Shown here in pieces: positions 39,901-48,428 of a stretch of 64,000 bases of DNA. Position numbers and translations under genes: made by a program. Position 1 is the first letter of the stretch; each line of letters opens with the position of its first letter. The notes beneath the pieces were generated by a model that was not told the origin of the DNA, searched no databases, and saw nothing but the letters and a program-made list of their open reading frames with translations. This DNA comes from Massilia sp. IC2-278 (GTDB lineage Bacteria; Pseudomonadota; Gammaproteobacteria; Burkholderiales; Burkholderiaceae_D). The stretch spans positions 62,001-126,000 of the forward strand of contig NZ_JAJFES010000007.1 in the NCBI RefSeq assembly GCF_020708045.1, in the 5' to 3' direction.

Positions 39901-40367
39901 TCGCCCTCGACAATGAGAGTAAGGAGCGAATTTTAGTGGGAGAGGTAATCTCTACTGTTGCCCTTGCCAACCAGCTTTCACGAGAAAAAACCGTAAGCGA
40001 TCACGGAATAGATATGGAAATTGAATTCAAAGACTCTAAGGGTCAAGCCTCAGGAAAAATAATCTATTTGCAACTTAAATCTGGCGATTCCCACCTACGC
40101 ACAAGACAAAAGGACGGCGCGCTTATATTTGACATAAAAGATTCGCGCCATACTGAATACTGGATGAATCAAACCAATCCTGTTTATCTTGTGATTCGCA
40201 ACTCTAAAGGTGATATATCGTGGATGGAAATTCGAGATCATCTTAAGGAATTAACAGAAGCACGTGAGCGCGACTATGAGCGAGGACGAATTACGCAAAT
40301 AGAGTTCAAAGGCGAGCAATTCAATGCCCAGAACATTTTGCGAATCCGTAACCATTTACTAAGATAG
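36996..40367 (+). CDS. TIR-WD40-Roc/COR GTPase-zinc ribbon-DUF4365 multidomain protein (putative anti-phage immune receptor)
   Basis: Protein of 1123 residues. Order: TIR domain (about 1-135; YDVFISYASEDRD, FDLWELR with Glu42 as candidate NADase glutamate); WD40 propeller (about 150-440; five clear GH...WD blades plus degenerate ones before them); Roc-type GTPase (P-loop G473-ESGAGKS, DFGGQ 524-528, RSD in place of NKxD, TSAKTG); COR-like region (about 640-900); zinc ribbon (C908-x2-C911 and C934-x2-C937); DUF4365 (about 960-1123) with a PD-(D/E)XK-like core, Asp1006 and Gln1026-x-Lys1028. Inference: the propeller or COR part senses a trigger, the GTPase switches, and TIR (NAD+) and/or DUF4365 (nucleic acid) act. 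ATG 36996 follows GAGGTGAG. Single gene, opposite to its neighbours, AT-rich. No experiment supports the role. Confidence 0.85.
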   Translation: MVSRNFLYDVFISYASEDRDVVRSLADKLKADGLKVWFDLWELRSISSNAHFQRLAISNGLKNSRTLLLCLSKSLFKNGSVQAEQSAIIFRDPLNEGRRLIPILLEEASVPPWLSDLLHVDWRYRSEQAYLQIRDASLPPRKTVIATAGSVPRLNPSIPAPVAVLSGKTIRTFSISDEDLLFATFGGEVWRIDKSLTRLPELVWNPGGRITSVTGKFSNNNIAACRNGSLMLASKYSSEGRNLVGHDGPVLTVASLDENVFYSGGADGTVRAWNFKSGALTEVFRGHTGAVRVINVSQRLIVSGAHDSTVRLWNHAGQCLRVLEGHTGEVSSLTLANDDKFLISGSRDNSIRTWDASTGLCYQVLEGHTDYIATIALHTNQRHALSGSGDRTLRLWDLATGHCLRVLDGHRGDIAYVRWTGENTAISGDEFGFLSWTFKGIDFASLPIGANSKEENSGEAQIQYTNAKVLLVGESGAGKSSLSIRLASNQWDPNTDSTMGAWATQWKLPVISEQNIEKEIWLWDFGGQSDQRLIHQLYMADAALAVLVFNGQKDDLFDSLGQWDRDVCRASPNGLAKILVAARSDAGGLKFSQTQIDDFVTERGFSAYLQTSAKTGVGCSELRHAIIEKIDWDRIPWRSSPILFKRLKDKIVHLKEAGQILMRFNDLSSRLRLELDHSERNFTDEQLRAVLNLLSGPGVVSELEFGGWVLFRPELLNAYGQALIRTIRDDPSELGTIAEDRLLNGDLNPDTLPAIPKDDEQYILLDLHKQLIAKGLCLRQPTTQGNILVLPAFYRRRRPNTASLPAVLVTYDFDGYSDEIHATLVVHLVHTNHFRQENLWHDGADFVTRTARKRIGIKFTPLREGKGRIEVYANLDIGNGQLIQFIGYVHEHLKQKATNVKRTRHYVCTGCGTPVESHIAVAKRLEMGKDYILCGVCEEKVLLWDELEEIYNSPSSNEEVRKLEQKISIALDNESKERILVGEVISTVALANQLSREKTVSDHGIDMEIEFKDSKGQASGKIIYLQLKSGDSHLRTRQKDGALIFDIKDSRHTEYWMNQTNPVYLVIRNSKGDISWMEIRDHLKELTEARERDYERGRITQIEFKGEQFNAQNILRIRNHLLR

Positions 40368-40454
40368 GGATAGGTTAACAACCAGCTTAGAAGCAGCGAC
40401 ACATCCTGCAATAATTTAATGACGAATATTGAGGAGTGATTTAGCAGACTAATT

Positions 40455-40488
40455 AGCAGTGTCAAATAATTAGCTATTTGACACTGCT
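40455..40488. terminator. Perfect 14-bp hairpin between the TIR gene and purH
   Basis: AGCAGTGTCAAATA, loop ATTAGC, TATTTGACACTGCT. It lies 87 bp after the TIR-gene stop and 12 bp after the purH stop on the other strand. There is no long T-run on either side, so termination is plausible but not certain; it could be a remnant of a mobile-element end. Confidence 0.5.
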
Positions 40489-40500
40489 AGTAATTAAATA

Positions 40501-42087
40501 TCAATGACGGAAGTGGCGGGTACCGGTGTACAGCATCACCACGCCACGCTCATCCGCCGCATCGATCACTTCCTGGTCGCGCATCGAGCCGCCCGGGTGG
40601 ATCACGCAGGTCGCGCCCGCATCGACCACCACGTCCAGCCCGTCGCGGAACGGGAAGAAGGCATCCGACGCCACCGCCGAACCGCTAAGGGACAAGCCGG
40701 CATTCTGCGCCTTGATCGAGGCGATGCGCGCCGAGTCGATGCGGCTCATCTGCCCTGCCCCCACGCCCAGGGTCATGCCGTTACCGCAGAACACGATGGC
40801 ATTCGACTTGACGAACTTGGCCACGCGCCAGGCGAACATCAAATCCTGCAGTTGCTGCTGGGTCGGCTGCTTCTTGGTGACCACGCGCAGTTCGCCCAGG
40901 CCCACGTTCTTGGCATCCGGCGACTGCACCAGCAGCCCGCCGCCGACGCGTTTCACGTCGTAGGCGTTCTGGCCCAGGCCCAGCGGGATTTCCAGCAGGC
41001 GCACGTTCTGCTTGGCCGCCATGATCTGGCGCGCTTCGGCGGTGAACGACGGTGCGATCAGCACTTCGACGAACAACTTGGCCAGCGCCTCGGCCGCACG
41101 GCCGTCGACTTCCACGTTGAAAGCGATGATGCCGCCGAAGGCCGAGGTCGGGTCGGTCTGCAGTGCGCGCGAGTAGGCGTCCAGCGCATCCACGCCGATC
41201 GCCACACCACACGGATTGGCGTGCTTGACGATCACGCAGCCGGCTGCCTGCTCGAAGCCGCCCAACGACTTCACGCATTCCCAGGCCGCATCGGCGTCGG
41301 CGATGTTGTTGTACGACAGTTCCTTGCCCTGCAGCTGGCGGTAATTGGCCAGCGCGCCGTCGACGGCCGTGATGTCGCGGTAGAACGCCGCGCCCTGGTG
41401 TGGGTTTTCGCCGTAGCGCATGTCCTGCACTTTTTCAAACGACATGTTGATCGTCTGCGGGTAGCTCGAACGGGTGGCGTGCTGCTTGTCCTCGCCCAGG
41501 CTGGTGAGGTAATTGGTGATGGCGCCGTCATATTGCGCAGTGTGCGCGAAGACTTTCTTGGCCAGGCGGAACTTGGTGTCGTAGCCTACCGCACCGGCGG
41601 TCGTGCCCGTGCCCTTCATTTCCGCCAGCACCACGCCGTAGTCGGCCGGGTCGACGATCACGACCACGTCCTTATGATTCTTGGCCGCCGAACGCAGCAT
41701 GGTCGGGCCGCCGATGTCGATGTTCTCGATCGCGTCTTCCAGCGAGCACTGTTCCTTGGCCACGGTCTGCTGGAACGGATACAGGTTGACCACGACCATG
41801 TCGATCTGCGGAATGCCGTGCTCTTCCAGCTTGGACACGTGCTCAGGGAAATCGCGGCGCGCGAGGATGCCGCCATGGACCTTCGGATGCAGGGTCTTCA
41901 CGCGGCCGTCGAGCATTTCCGGGAAGCCGGTGTAATCGGCAACTTCCGTCACCGGCACGCCATTGTCCTGCAGCAGTTTGGCGGTGCCGCCGGTCGACAG
42001 GATGTTGACGCCGAGCGCAGACAGGGCGCGCGCAAAATCGAGCACGCCGGTCTTGTCGGAGACGGAAATGAGAGCTTGTTTGATCAT
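40501..42087 (-). CDS. purH: Bifunctional AICAR formyltransferase / IMP cyclohydrolase
   Basis: Catalyses the last two steps of IMP synthesis. Protein of 528 residues: N-terminal MGS-like cyclohydrolase domain ([38 protein letters not shown]), C-terminal AICAR transformylase domain ([26 protein letters not shown]). The ATG at 42087 is the family's usual start; a GTG at 42099 would add four residues. Upstream on the same strand are fis and dusB. Confidence 0.97.
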   Translation of the reverse strand: MIKQALISVSDKTGVLDFARALSALGVNILSTGGTAKLLQDNGVPVTEVADYTGFPEMLDGRVKTLHPKVHGGILARRDFPEHVSKLEEHGIPQIDMVVVNLYPFQQTVAKEQCSLEDAIENIDIGGPTMLRSAAKNHKDVVVIVDPADYGVVLAEMKGTGTTAGAVGYDTKFRLAKKVFAHTAQYDGAITNYLTSLGEDKQHATRSSYPQTINMSFEKVQDMRYGENPHQGAAFYRDITAVDGALANYRQLQGKELSYNNIADADAAWECVKSLGGFEQAAGCVIVKHANPCGVAIGVDALDAYSRALQTDPTSAFGGIIAFNVEVDGRAAEALAKLFVEVLIAPSFTAEARQIMAAKQNVRLLEIPLGLGQNAYDVKRVGGGLLVQSPDAKNVGLGELRVVTKKQPTQQQLQDLMFAWRVAKFVKSNAIVFCGNGMTLGVGAGQMSRIDSARIASIKAQNAGLSLSGSAVASDAFFPFRDGLDVVVDAGATCVIHPGGSMRDQEVIDAADERGVVMLYTGTRHFRH

Positions 42088-42177
42088 GGGAGTGGCCACG
42101 GTTGATGAAAATTCTGTGCGGGTTCAAGGCACGCCATACTGGCCGCGCCCGCGCACGGCCACTCGTGCCGGCAAGCC

Positions 42178-42411
42178 TTAGAGCAGTCCGTGCTCTTGCA
42201 GTTTCTTGCGCAAGGTATTGCGGTTGATGCCCAGCATCTGGGCGGCGTGCGACTGGTTGCCGTCGGCGCGCGTCATCACCACTTCGAGGATAGGCTTCTC
42301 GACGGTCATGACCATCATGTCGTAGATATTCGTCGGCTTCTGCTCGCCCAGGTCATTGAAATAGTCCTCGAGGCTCTTCTGGACAACTTCCTGGATACTC
42401 TCTTTGCTCAT
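42178..42411 (-). CDS. fis: Fis family nucleoid/transcription regulator
   Basis: DNA-bending protein of 77 residues. The C-terminal helix-turn-helix is clear (GNQSHAAQMLGINRNTLRKKLQ), preceded by EKPILEVVM and the N-terminal helix SLEDYFNDLG. Start at ATG 42411 (MSKESIQEV) by comparison with betaproteobacterial Fis (about 77 residues); an ATG at 42453 would add 14 residues. Its place after dusB matches the dusB-fis operon of many proteobacteria. Confidence 0.95.
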   Translation of the reverse strand: MSKESIQEVVQKSLEDYFNDLGEQKPTNIYDMMVMTVEKPILEVVMTRADGNQSHAAQMLGINRNTLRKKLQEHGLL

Positions 42412-42495
42412 GTCTGCTGCTTCATCCTGGTTAGTGTTTGCTTCGCCGCGCATGACGGCGACGTCCCCATCGTTCTTATTCTTGTTTGACTACTT

Positions 42496-43521
42496 TTATG
42501 CTGCAATGGCCTCAACGTCAGGCTGCGCGGGCCGGTATTGTAACCGCTCGCCGAACGCCAGTTGGGATTGGAAGAATTTATCCACCGCATCCAGCTGTTC
42601 GCTTGTCGATTCCATCCGGTTCATGCGCTGGCGGAATTCTTCGCCGCCCGGCAAATCCTCGACGTACCAGCCGATGTGCTTGCGCGCCGTCCGTACGCCG
42701 ACGTACTCGCCATAAAAGGCGTAATGGGCCGGCAGGTGCTCGTTCATCAGGTGCCGCACTTCTTCCACCAGCGGCGCCGGCAACAGTTCGCCGGTGCGCA
42801 AATAATGGTCGATTTCGCGGCAGATCCAGGGCCGGCCCTGGGCCGCGCGGCCGATCATCACCGCGTCGGCACCGGTGTAGTCCAGCACAAATTTCGCCTT
42901 TTCCGGCGTCGTGATGTCGCCGTTCGCCACCACCGGAATCCCGACCGCCGCCTTCACGGCGCGGATGGTGTCGTACTCGGCCTCGCCCTTGTAGCCGTCG
43001 GCACGGGTGCGGCCGTGCAGGGTCAGCATCTGGATGCCGGCCTGCTCGGCCATGCGCGCGATGCGCAGCGCGTTCCTGTTTTGGCGGTCCCAGCCGGTAC
43101 GGAACTTCAACGTCACCGGCACGTCCACCGCCTCGACCACGGCATTCAAGATGCGCTCGACCAGGTCTTCGTGCTGCAGCAAGGCCGAACCGCACCAGCT
43201 GTTGCACACCTTTTTCACCGGGCAGCCCATGTTGATGTCGATGATCTGGGCGCCGCGCTCGACGTTGTGGCGAGCGCAATCGGCCAGGTCTTGCGGATCG
43301 GCGCCGGCGATCTGCACCGCCTTGGGTTCCATCTCGCCTTCGTGGTCGGTGCGGCGGCTGGTCTTTTCGCTGGCCCACAAACGTGGGTTCGATGCCGCCA
43401 TTTCCGACACCGCATAGCCCGCGCCGAGCTGCTTGCACAGCTGGCGGAACGGACGGTCGGTCACACCCGCCATGGGTGCGACAAAGACATTATTGCGAAG
43501 TAAATACGGACCGATTTGCAC
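42496..43521 (-). CDS. dusB: tRNA-dihydrouridine synthase B
   Basis: FMN enzyme of 341 residues that reduces uridine to dihydrouridine in tRNA. Seen: VFVAPMAGVTDRPFR, MNMGCP-type active site (DINMGCPVKKVCNSWCGSALL, with the catalytic Cys in KVCN), TLHGRTRADGYKG, VVANGDITTPEKA and GADAVMIGRAAQGRPW. NSWCGS is a less common variant after the catalytic Cys. First gene of dusB-fis-purH, starting at ATG 43521. Confidence 0.96.
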   Translation of the reverse strand: MQIGPYLLRNNVFVAPMAGVTDRPFRQLCKQLGAGYAVSEMAASNPRLWASEKTSRRTDHEGEMEPKAVQIAGADPQDLADCARHNVERGAQIIDINMGCPVKKVCNSWCGSALLQHEDLVERILNAVVEAVDVPVTLKFRTGWDRQNRNALRIARMAEQAGIQMLTLHGRTRADGYKGEAEYDTIRAVKAAVGIPVVANGDITTPEKAKFVLDYTGADAVMIGRAAQGRPWICREIDHYLRTGELLPAPLVEEVRHLMNEHLPAHYAFYGEYVGVRTARKHIGWYVEDLPGGEEFRQRMNRMESTSEQLDAVDKFFQSQLAFGERLQYRPAQPDVEAIAA

Positions 43522-43671
43522 AGCGGGAATGGGGAAAGAATTTGCGGGAACCTGCTATTTTACCCGAACCCCTGCTCAAATTATCAGCAAAATTTGTCGC
43601 GAACTGTCGCGAACGGCACAATCCGTTGTAGACAGCAGGAAAATTTTTGGCTACAGCGGTCTTGGCGCAGC

Positions 43672-44340
43672 TTAGCCGAGCTCATCCATTACAGCCGGAC
43701 GCAGGTGCGCCACCTCGCCCCAGCTCACCAGCTCCAGCTTGCCGTCGCGTACGATGAAGCGGTTGATGCTGGCATTTAAGACCTTGAAATCGCGCGGGGT
43801 TTCCAGTGGCAGGCCGAGCGCGGCCCGGTAGGCGCATTCGAGCACGCCGCCGTGGGCCACCAGGGCCAGCGACTTGCCGGGATTGTCTTCGGCCCAGCCA
43901 AGAATGGCCGGCACCACGCGGTCGTAGAACTGGCGGAAGGTTTCGCCCTGGTTTTGCCCAGGCGGCAACTCAGCGTCCACGTCGCGCGCCTGCCAGGCGG
44001 CAAACTCCTTTGGAAAATGTGCCTCGATCTCGGAATACAGCAGGCCCTCGAAGCCGCCATAGCAGCGCTCGCGCAGGCGGCCGTCGATGTACAGTGGCTG
44101 GTCGCGCGATTCGCCCAGGGCTTTCGCGGTCTGGGCGGCGCGCGCCAGGTCGCTCGAAACCAGCACGTCGAAGTGCTCGCCGGCGAGTGCCCCGGCCAGT
44201 GCCTGCGCCTGGCGCCGGCCTTCATCGTTCAGGTCGATATCGAGGTGGCCTTGCAGGCGGCGTTCGGCGTTCCAGGCGGTTTCGCCATGACGGATCAGCA
44301 CGATGCGGGTGGGAGTGTCGTTGGGGGTGTCGTTTTGCAT
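43672..44340 (-). CDS. Histidine phosphatase family protein (phosphoglycerate mutase-like)
   Basis: Protein of 222 residues of the RHG superfamily. Catalytic RHGETAWN near residue 17, RLQGHLDIDLNDEGRRQA, SSDLARAAQTA, the second acid RERCYGGFEG and the second catalytic His in LVAHGGVLECAYRA. It looks like a cofactor-independent-assay type phosphatase (GpmB/CobC-like) rather than a true glycolytic mutase; the substrate is unknown. ATG 44340 lies just after the terminator of the upstream gene, without a clear Shine-Dalgarno. Confidence 0.9.
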   Translation of the reverse strand: MQNDTPNDTPTRIVLIRHGETAWNAERRLQGHLDIDLNDEGRRQAQALAGALAGEHFDVLVSSDLARAAQTAKALGESRDQPLYIDGRLRERCYGGFEGLLYSEIEAHFPKEFAAWQARDVDAELPPGQNQGETFRQFYDRVVPAILGWAEDNPGKSLALVAHGGVLECAYRAALGLPLETPRDFKVLNASINRFIVRDGKLELVSWGEVAHLRPAVMDELG

Positions 44341-44345
44341 GAACT

Positions 44346-44368
44346 AAAAAAGCCCCGGAGACCGGGGC
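44346..44368 (-). terminator. Rho-independent terminator of the YbhB-like gene
   Basis: On the minus strand, GCCCCGG, loop TCT, CCGGGGC, then TTTTTTAG. It lies 7 bp after the stop. Confidence 0.9.
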
Positions 44369-44374
44369 CCTGGG

Positions 44375-45040
44375 TTACCTGGACAGCGTGGGCGCGATCT
44401 GGGGATTGAGCGAGTACACGCCGAAGATCTGGGCCTCGTCGAGGATGTGGCCGCGCATGGCAAGGCGTGCTTCCGGGCCGGTGAACGTGCCTTCCAGCGG
44501 CAGCTGGGCGATGTCGAGCGCGTAGATTGTAAACACGTAGGTATGCACGCGCTCGTCGTTCCATGGCGGGCAAGGACCGTCGTAGCCGAAGTATTCGCCG
44601 GCCATGTCGGGGTCGGCCGCGAACCAGCCGGTGTAGTCGTTGGTGCCCTGGCGCAGCTGGTGTTCGGTGCCGTTTTTCACCAGGAAAGGCAGGTTCGGTC
44701 CCTGCTTGCCGCCCGGGGTCACCATGTCGGAGAACTGTCCTTCTTCCAGTTTTTTCAGGCTGGGCGGAATGTCGACCAGGGTCCAGTGATAGAAATCGGC
44801 GCGCTTCAGGTCTTCGGGAACGGTCTTGCCTTCCTTGTTGACGTTCGTGCCGTCGGTCGGCGCATCGCCGTCGTGGCAGAGCAATACCAGCGACTGGGTG
44901 CCGGCCGGTACGTCGTCCCAGGCCAGGTGGGGATTGCGGTTGCTCGACAGGCGCACATGGGTGGCCGGGTCGATGACGGCAAAGGCGCATTCCGGCGGAA
45001 TCAGGCCGCCCTCGGTAAACGAATCACTCCAGATTTTCAT
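44375..45040 (-). CDS. YbhB/YbcL (PEBP, Raf kinase inhibitor-like) family protein
   Basis: Protein of 221 residues with the phosphatidylethanolamine-binding fold. Seen: NRNPHLAWDDVPAGTQSLVLLCHDGDAP (the D-x-D-A-P anion site), YHWTLVDIP, TNDYTGWFA, YDGPCPPWNDERVHTYVFTIYAL and AMRGHILDEAQI. No signal peptide, so cytoplasmic. Start at ATG 45040, after GGGAG. Function unknown in bacteria; ligand-pocket residues are intact. Confidence 0.92.
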   Translation of the reverse strand: MKIWSDSFTEGGLIPPECAFAVIDPATHVRLSSNRNPHLAWDDVPAGTQSLVLLCHDGDAPTDGTNVNKEGKTVPEDLKRADFYHWTLVDIPPSLKKLEEGQFSDMVTPGGKQGPNLPFLVKNGTEHQLRQGTNDYTGWFAADPDMAGEYFGYDGPCPPWNDERVHTYVFTIYALDIAQLPLEGTFTGPEARLAMRGHILDEAQIFGVYSLNPQIAPTLSR

Positions 45041-45095
45041 CGCAATCTCCCTAGTGGGACTCCTTTCTATTGACCGCCATGAGGCGGTGCGGGTT

Positions 45096-45554
45096 TCAGC
45101 GCTTGACGTCGACCGGATCAACACGCAGCCAGATCGTCACCGGTCCGTCATTGGTCAACGATACTTTCATGTCCGCGCCAAATTGACCGGTTTCAACTTT
45201 GCCATGCCGTGTGCATGCCTGGCGCACGAAATAATCGAACAGGCGCCGCCCGTCTTCGGGACTAGCCGCCGGCGAGAACGAGGGACGGGTGCCGGAACGG
45301 GTGTCGGCCGCCAGCGTGAACTGGGGCACCAGCAGCAGGGCGCCGCCGATGTCCGTCACGCTGCGGTTCATCTTGCCGGCTTCGTCGGAGAAAACGCGGT
45401 AGCCGAGCAGCTTGGTCAATAAGGCGTCGGCCTCGCGCTCGGTGTCGCCCTTCTCTGCGCAGACCAGCACCATCAGGCCGGCTTCGATGGCGCCCACGGT
45501 CGCGCCGTCCACCACCACGCTGGCGTGGCTGACGCGTTGCAGCAGGCCGATCAT
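45096..45554 (-). CDS. dtd: D-aminoacyl-tRNA deacylase
   Basis: Removes D-amino acids (and glycine from tRNA-Ala) as a proofreading enzyme; 152 residues. Seen: [27 protein letters not shown], the [15 protein letters not shown] loop and the cross-subunit motif NDGPVT. The family SQxxL motif reads PQFTL here. It overlaps tyrS by 4 bp (ATGA), so the two are translationally coupled. Confidence 0.95.
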   Translation of the reverse strand: MIGLLQRVSHASVVVDGATVGAIEAGLMVLVCAEKGDTEREADALLTKLLGYRVFSDEAGKMNRSVTDIGGALLLVPQFTLAADTRSGTRPSFSPAASPEDGRRLFDYFVRQACTRHGKVETGQFGADMKVSLTNDGPVTIWLRVDPVDVKR

Positions 45555-46828
45555 GCCGGATCGCCGGACCGGGAGAAGTTAACGCGGGCGAATTTGCGCT
45601 TGCCGACTTGCATGACGAAGTTGCCGGCCTCGACTTGCAGGCCCTTGTCGCTGACCACGGCGCCGTCGATGCGCACGCCGCCCTGGTCGATCATGCGCAT
45701 GGCTTCCGAAGTCGAGGCGCACAGGCCGGCTGCCTTGAGCAGCTGGGCCACGCCCAGCGGCGCGCCCGCCACCGCCACTTCCGGCACGTCGTCCGGAATA
45801 CCGCCCTTCGAGCGGTTCACGAAATCAGCCAGCGCATCGTCGGCCGCCTGGGACGAATGGAAGCGGGTGACGATTTCCTTGGCCAGGGCCACTTTCGCGT
45901 CGCGCGGGTTGGCGCCGCCTTCGGTGGCCGTCTTCAGCGCGGCGATGTCGGCCAAGGGGCGGAAGGACAGCAGCTCGAAATATTTCCACATCATGGTGTC
46001 GGAAATACTCATCAGCTTGCCGAACATCATGTTGGGCGCCTCGGTAATGCCGATGTAATTGTTTTTGGACTTGGACATCTTGTCGACGCCGTCCAGGCCT
46101 TCGAGCAACGGCATGGTGAGGATGCACTGCGGCTCCTGGCCGTAGTCTTTTTGCAACTCACGGCCGACCAGCAGGTTAAATTTCTGGTCCGTTCCACCTA
46201 GCTCAAGGTCTGATTTCAAAGCGACTGAATCGTAGCCCTGCATCAACGGATAGAGGAACTCATGAACAGCGATTGGAGTCCCACTCTTGTAGCGTTTGGT
46301 GAAGTCGTCGCGTTCCATCATGCGCGCCACGGTGTAGCGCGAGGCCAGCTGGATCATGCCGCGCGCGCCCAGCGGGTCGCACCACTCGGAGTTGTAACGC
46401 ATCTTGGTGCGCTCCGGGTCCAGGATCAGGCCCACCTGGCGGAAATAGGTTTGCGCGTTTTCCTCGATCTGCTCGCGGGTCAGCGGCGGGCGCGTGGCAT
46501 TGCGGCCCGATGGGTCGCCAATCATCGAGGTGAAGTCGCCGATCAGGAATGTCACCTCATGGCCGAGGTCTTGCAGCTGGCGCAGCTTGTTCAGCACCAC
46601 GGTGTGGCCGAGGTGCAGGTCCGGGGCGGTCGGGTCGGCGCCGAGCTTGATGCGCAGCGGTTCGCCGCTTTTCTCGGAGCGGGCCAGCTTTTGTGCAAAT
46701 TCGCTTTCGATCAGCAGTTCGTCGACACCGCGCTTGGTGATCGCAAGCGCTTCCTGCACCTTGTCCGACAAGGGAAGGACGGCATTACTTGCAAAATTGC
46801 TATTACCTGAAGTCGCGGAGGAAGTCAT
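45551..46828 (-). CDS. tyrS: Tyrosyl-tRNA synthetase
   Basis: Class Ic synthetase of 425 residues charging tRNA-Tyr. HIGH-type motif [10 protein letters not shown] near residue 72, [16 protein letters not shown], tyrosine-pocket segment [37 protein letters not shown], and a C-terminal S4 RNA-binding domain ([17 protein letters not shown]). The TyrZ-like length and KMSKS form are typical of betaproteobacteria. Confidence 0.97.
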   Translation of the reverse strand: MTSSATSGNSNFASNAVLPLSDKVQEALAITKRGVDELLIESEFAQKLARSEKSGEPLRIKLGADPTAPDLHLGHTVVLNKLRQLQDLGHEVTFLIGDFTSMIGDPSGRNATRPPLTREQIEENAQTYFRQVGLILDPERTKMRYNSEWCDPLGARGMIQLASRYTVARMMERDDFTKRYKSGTPIAVHEFLYPLMQGYDSVALKSDLELGGTDQKFNLLVGRELQKDYGQEPQCILTMPLLEGLDGVDKMSKSKNNYIGITEAPNMMFGKLMSISDTMMWKYFELLSFRPLADIAALKTATEGGANPRDAKVALAKEIVTRFHSSQAADDALADFVNRSKGGIPDDVPEVAVAGAPLGVAQLLKAAGLCASTSEAMRMIDQGGVRIDGAVVSDKGLQVEAGNFVMQVGKRKFARVNFSRSGDPA

Positions 46829-46879
46829 AAAAATCTTGTAGGAGTTTGGCTAAAACGGTTGTAGGAGCACGTAGTTTGG

Positions 46880-46885
46880 TATAAT
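46880..46885 (+). promoter_or_regulatory. Extended -10 promoter ahead of the M23 peptidase gene
   Basis: TGGTATAAT in the 150-bp gap between divergent tyrS and the M23 gene; TATAAT at 46880-46885 with the TGn extension. It would give a leader of about 85 bases. A TTGTAG about 15 bp upstream is a poor -35. Confidence 0.55.
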
Positions 46886-46978
46886 GCTCGATCCCATCAA
46901 TCTTGCCTGCAGAAAACTTTTCAAAACAACAAGAATAAAGATGGTCGGAAGTTCAAGCGGCAAATTTTAACTGATTGC

Positions 46979-48343
46979 ATGAACCCTATACATAAAATCA
47001 CCGGCAAACGCTGGTTCGGCCTGGCCGACACGAGTCGCAAGACCCGCATCGTCGGCGCCGGCGCGGTCGCCCTGGCACTGTGCGCATTCGGCGCAGTTGC
47101 AGTGGCCCCAGTCGCTCCCGACCCGGCAGACATGCCGGTCACCTCGGTTGCCGAGAACCTGGCCCTGCCGAACCTGGCTGACCAGATCGCCGCGCTGCAG
47201 GAAGACGAGCAGCAATTCATCCACCAGGAAAGTGTCCGCTCCGGCGACTCGATCGGTTCCACCTTGAGCCGCATGGGCGTTGACGACGCCGACGCACAAA
47301 AGTTCATCCGCACCGACAAACTCGCCCGCCGCGTCCTGTCCGTGAAAAACGGCAAGCGCCTGCAAGCCGAGACCGACGAAAACGGCCTGCTCCTCTCCCT
47401 GCGCGCCACCATCCCTGGCAAAGCTAACGTTCCCACGATCCTGACTATCGCACGCAAGGGCGAAGGCTTCGTTGCCAGCGAGGCGCCTGCCAAGCTCGAG
47501 CGCCGCGTGGAAATGCGTTCGCGCCAGATCAATTCCTCGTCGCTGTATTCGGCCACCGACGCGAATGTCGACGGCGGTTCGATTCCGGATTCCGTCGTCA
47601 GCGAAATCGTCCAGATGTTCTCGACCAACATCGACTTCCGCAACGACATCAAGCGCGGCGACCGTTTCAACGTCGTGTACGAAACCTTCTGGCTCGACGG
47701 CGAAATGGTGAAAACCGGCCGCATCCTGGCTGGCGAGTTCATCAACCGCGGCACCAGCTACCAGGCCGTCTGGTTCGAAGACCCGGTCAGCAAGCAGGGC
47801 GGCTACTACAGCCTGGACGGCAAGTCGCTGAAAAAAGCCTTCCTCAAGTCGCCGATCGCCTTCTCGCGCGTGTCCTCGGGCTTCTCGAACCGCATCCACC
47901 CGATCTCGGGCAAATGGAAAGCGCACAAGGGCATCGACTATGCCGCACCAACCGGCACCCCGATCCGCGCCGCCGGCGACGGCACCGTCGACTTCGCCGG
48001 TGTGGGCAATGGCTACGGCAACATGGTTGTCCTGAAGCACTGGAACAACTACAGCACCGCCTATGCCCATATGAGCCGTATCGGCACCGGCATGCGCAAG
48101 GGCGCCAAGGTCAGCCAGGGCCAGGTGATCGGCTACGTCGGCTCGACCGGCTGGTCGACCGGCGCCCACCTGCACTACGAGTTCCGCGTGGCGAATGTCG
48201 CACGTGACCCGAGCGCATTGAAGGGCCTGACCCAGGCACCGCTGACCTCGGCAGAACTGGCACGCTTCAAGATGGCCGCCGCCGAAATGAACCACCGCTT
48301 CTCGCTGCTGACCCCAGGCGGCAACGCCATGGCCGCACGCTAA
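46979..48343 (+). CDS. M23 family murein DD-metallopeptidase
   Basis: Peptidoglycan endopeptidase of 454 residues. Cytoplasmic N-terminus and a membrane anchor (about residues 24-46), a Csd3-like/OapA-type middle ([38 protein letters not shown]), and a C-terminal lysostaphin-type domain. Zinc ligands: His316 and Asp320 (HKGID), His397-x-His399 (HLHYE). It likely cuts peptide cross-links during wall growth or division. Located next to anmK, a recycling enzyme, in the run conserved in Burkholderiales. Confidence 0.95.
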   Translation: MNPIHKITGKRWFGLADTSRKTRIVGAGAVALALCAFGAVAVAPVAPDPADMPVTSVAENLALPNLADQIAALQEDEQQFIHQESVRSGDSIGSTLSRMGVDDADAQKFIRTDKLARRVLSVKNGKRLQAETDENGLLLSLRATIPGKANVPTILTIARKGEGFVASEAPAKLERRVEMRSRQINSSSLYSATDANVDGGSIPDSVVSEIVQMFSTNIDFRNDIKRGDRFNVVYETFWLDGEMVKTGRILAGEFINRGTSYQAVWFEDPVSKQGGYYSLDGKSLKKAFLKSPIAFSRVSSGFSNRIHPISGKWKAHKGIDYAAPTGTPIRAAGDGTVDFAGVGNGYGNMVVLKHWNNYSTAYAHMSRIGTGMRKGAKVSQGQVIGYVGSTGWSTGAHLHYEFRVANVARDPSALKGLTQAPLTSAELARFKMAAAEMNHRFSLLTPGGNAMAAR

Positions 48344-48364
48344 GCCTTCGGCACCTCCCCTTCG

Positions 48365-48400
48365 AAACGCCTTCCGCTGCATAGCACGGAAGGCGTTTTT
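48365..48400 (+). terminator. Rho-independent terminator of the M23 gene
   Basis: AAACGCCTTCCG, a 10-nt loop, CGGAAGGCGTTT, then TTAC; a strong stem 22 bp after the stop. Confidence 0.88.
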
Positions 48401-48428
48401 ACTTGGGGCTTTGGTTTATGATGGGCAA

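Larger units (their letters stand above)
36787..40500. mobile_element. AT-rich genomic islet inserted between ruvC and purH
   Basis: Composition changes sharply at the ruvC start and again at the purH stop: the segment is AT-rich while neighbours are strongly GC-rich. Codon use inside (many TTA, AGA, ATA) differs from all other genes in the window. It contains one gene and no integrase, transposase, tRNA or clear terminal direct repeats, so the transfer route is not visible. The call as an acquired segment is inference. Confidence 0.7.

Noticed and set aside
36787..40500. Prophage or integrative element
   Set aside because: No integrase, no tRNA target, no terminal repeats and no phage genes; only one cargo gene is present.
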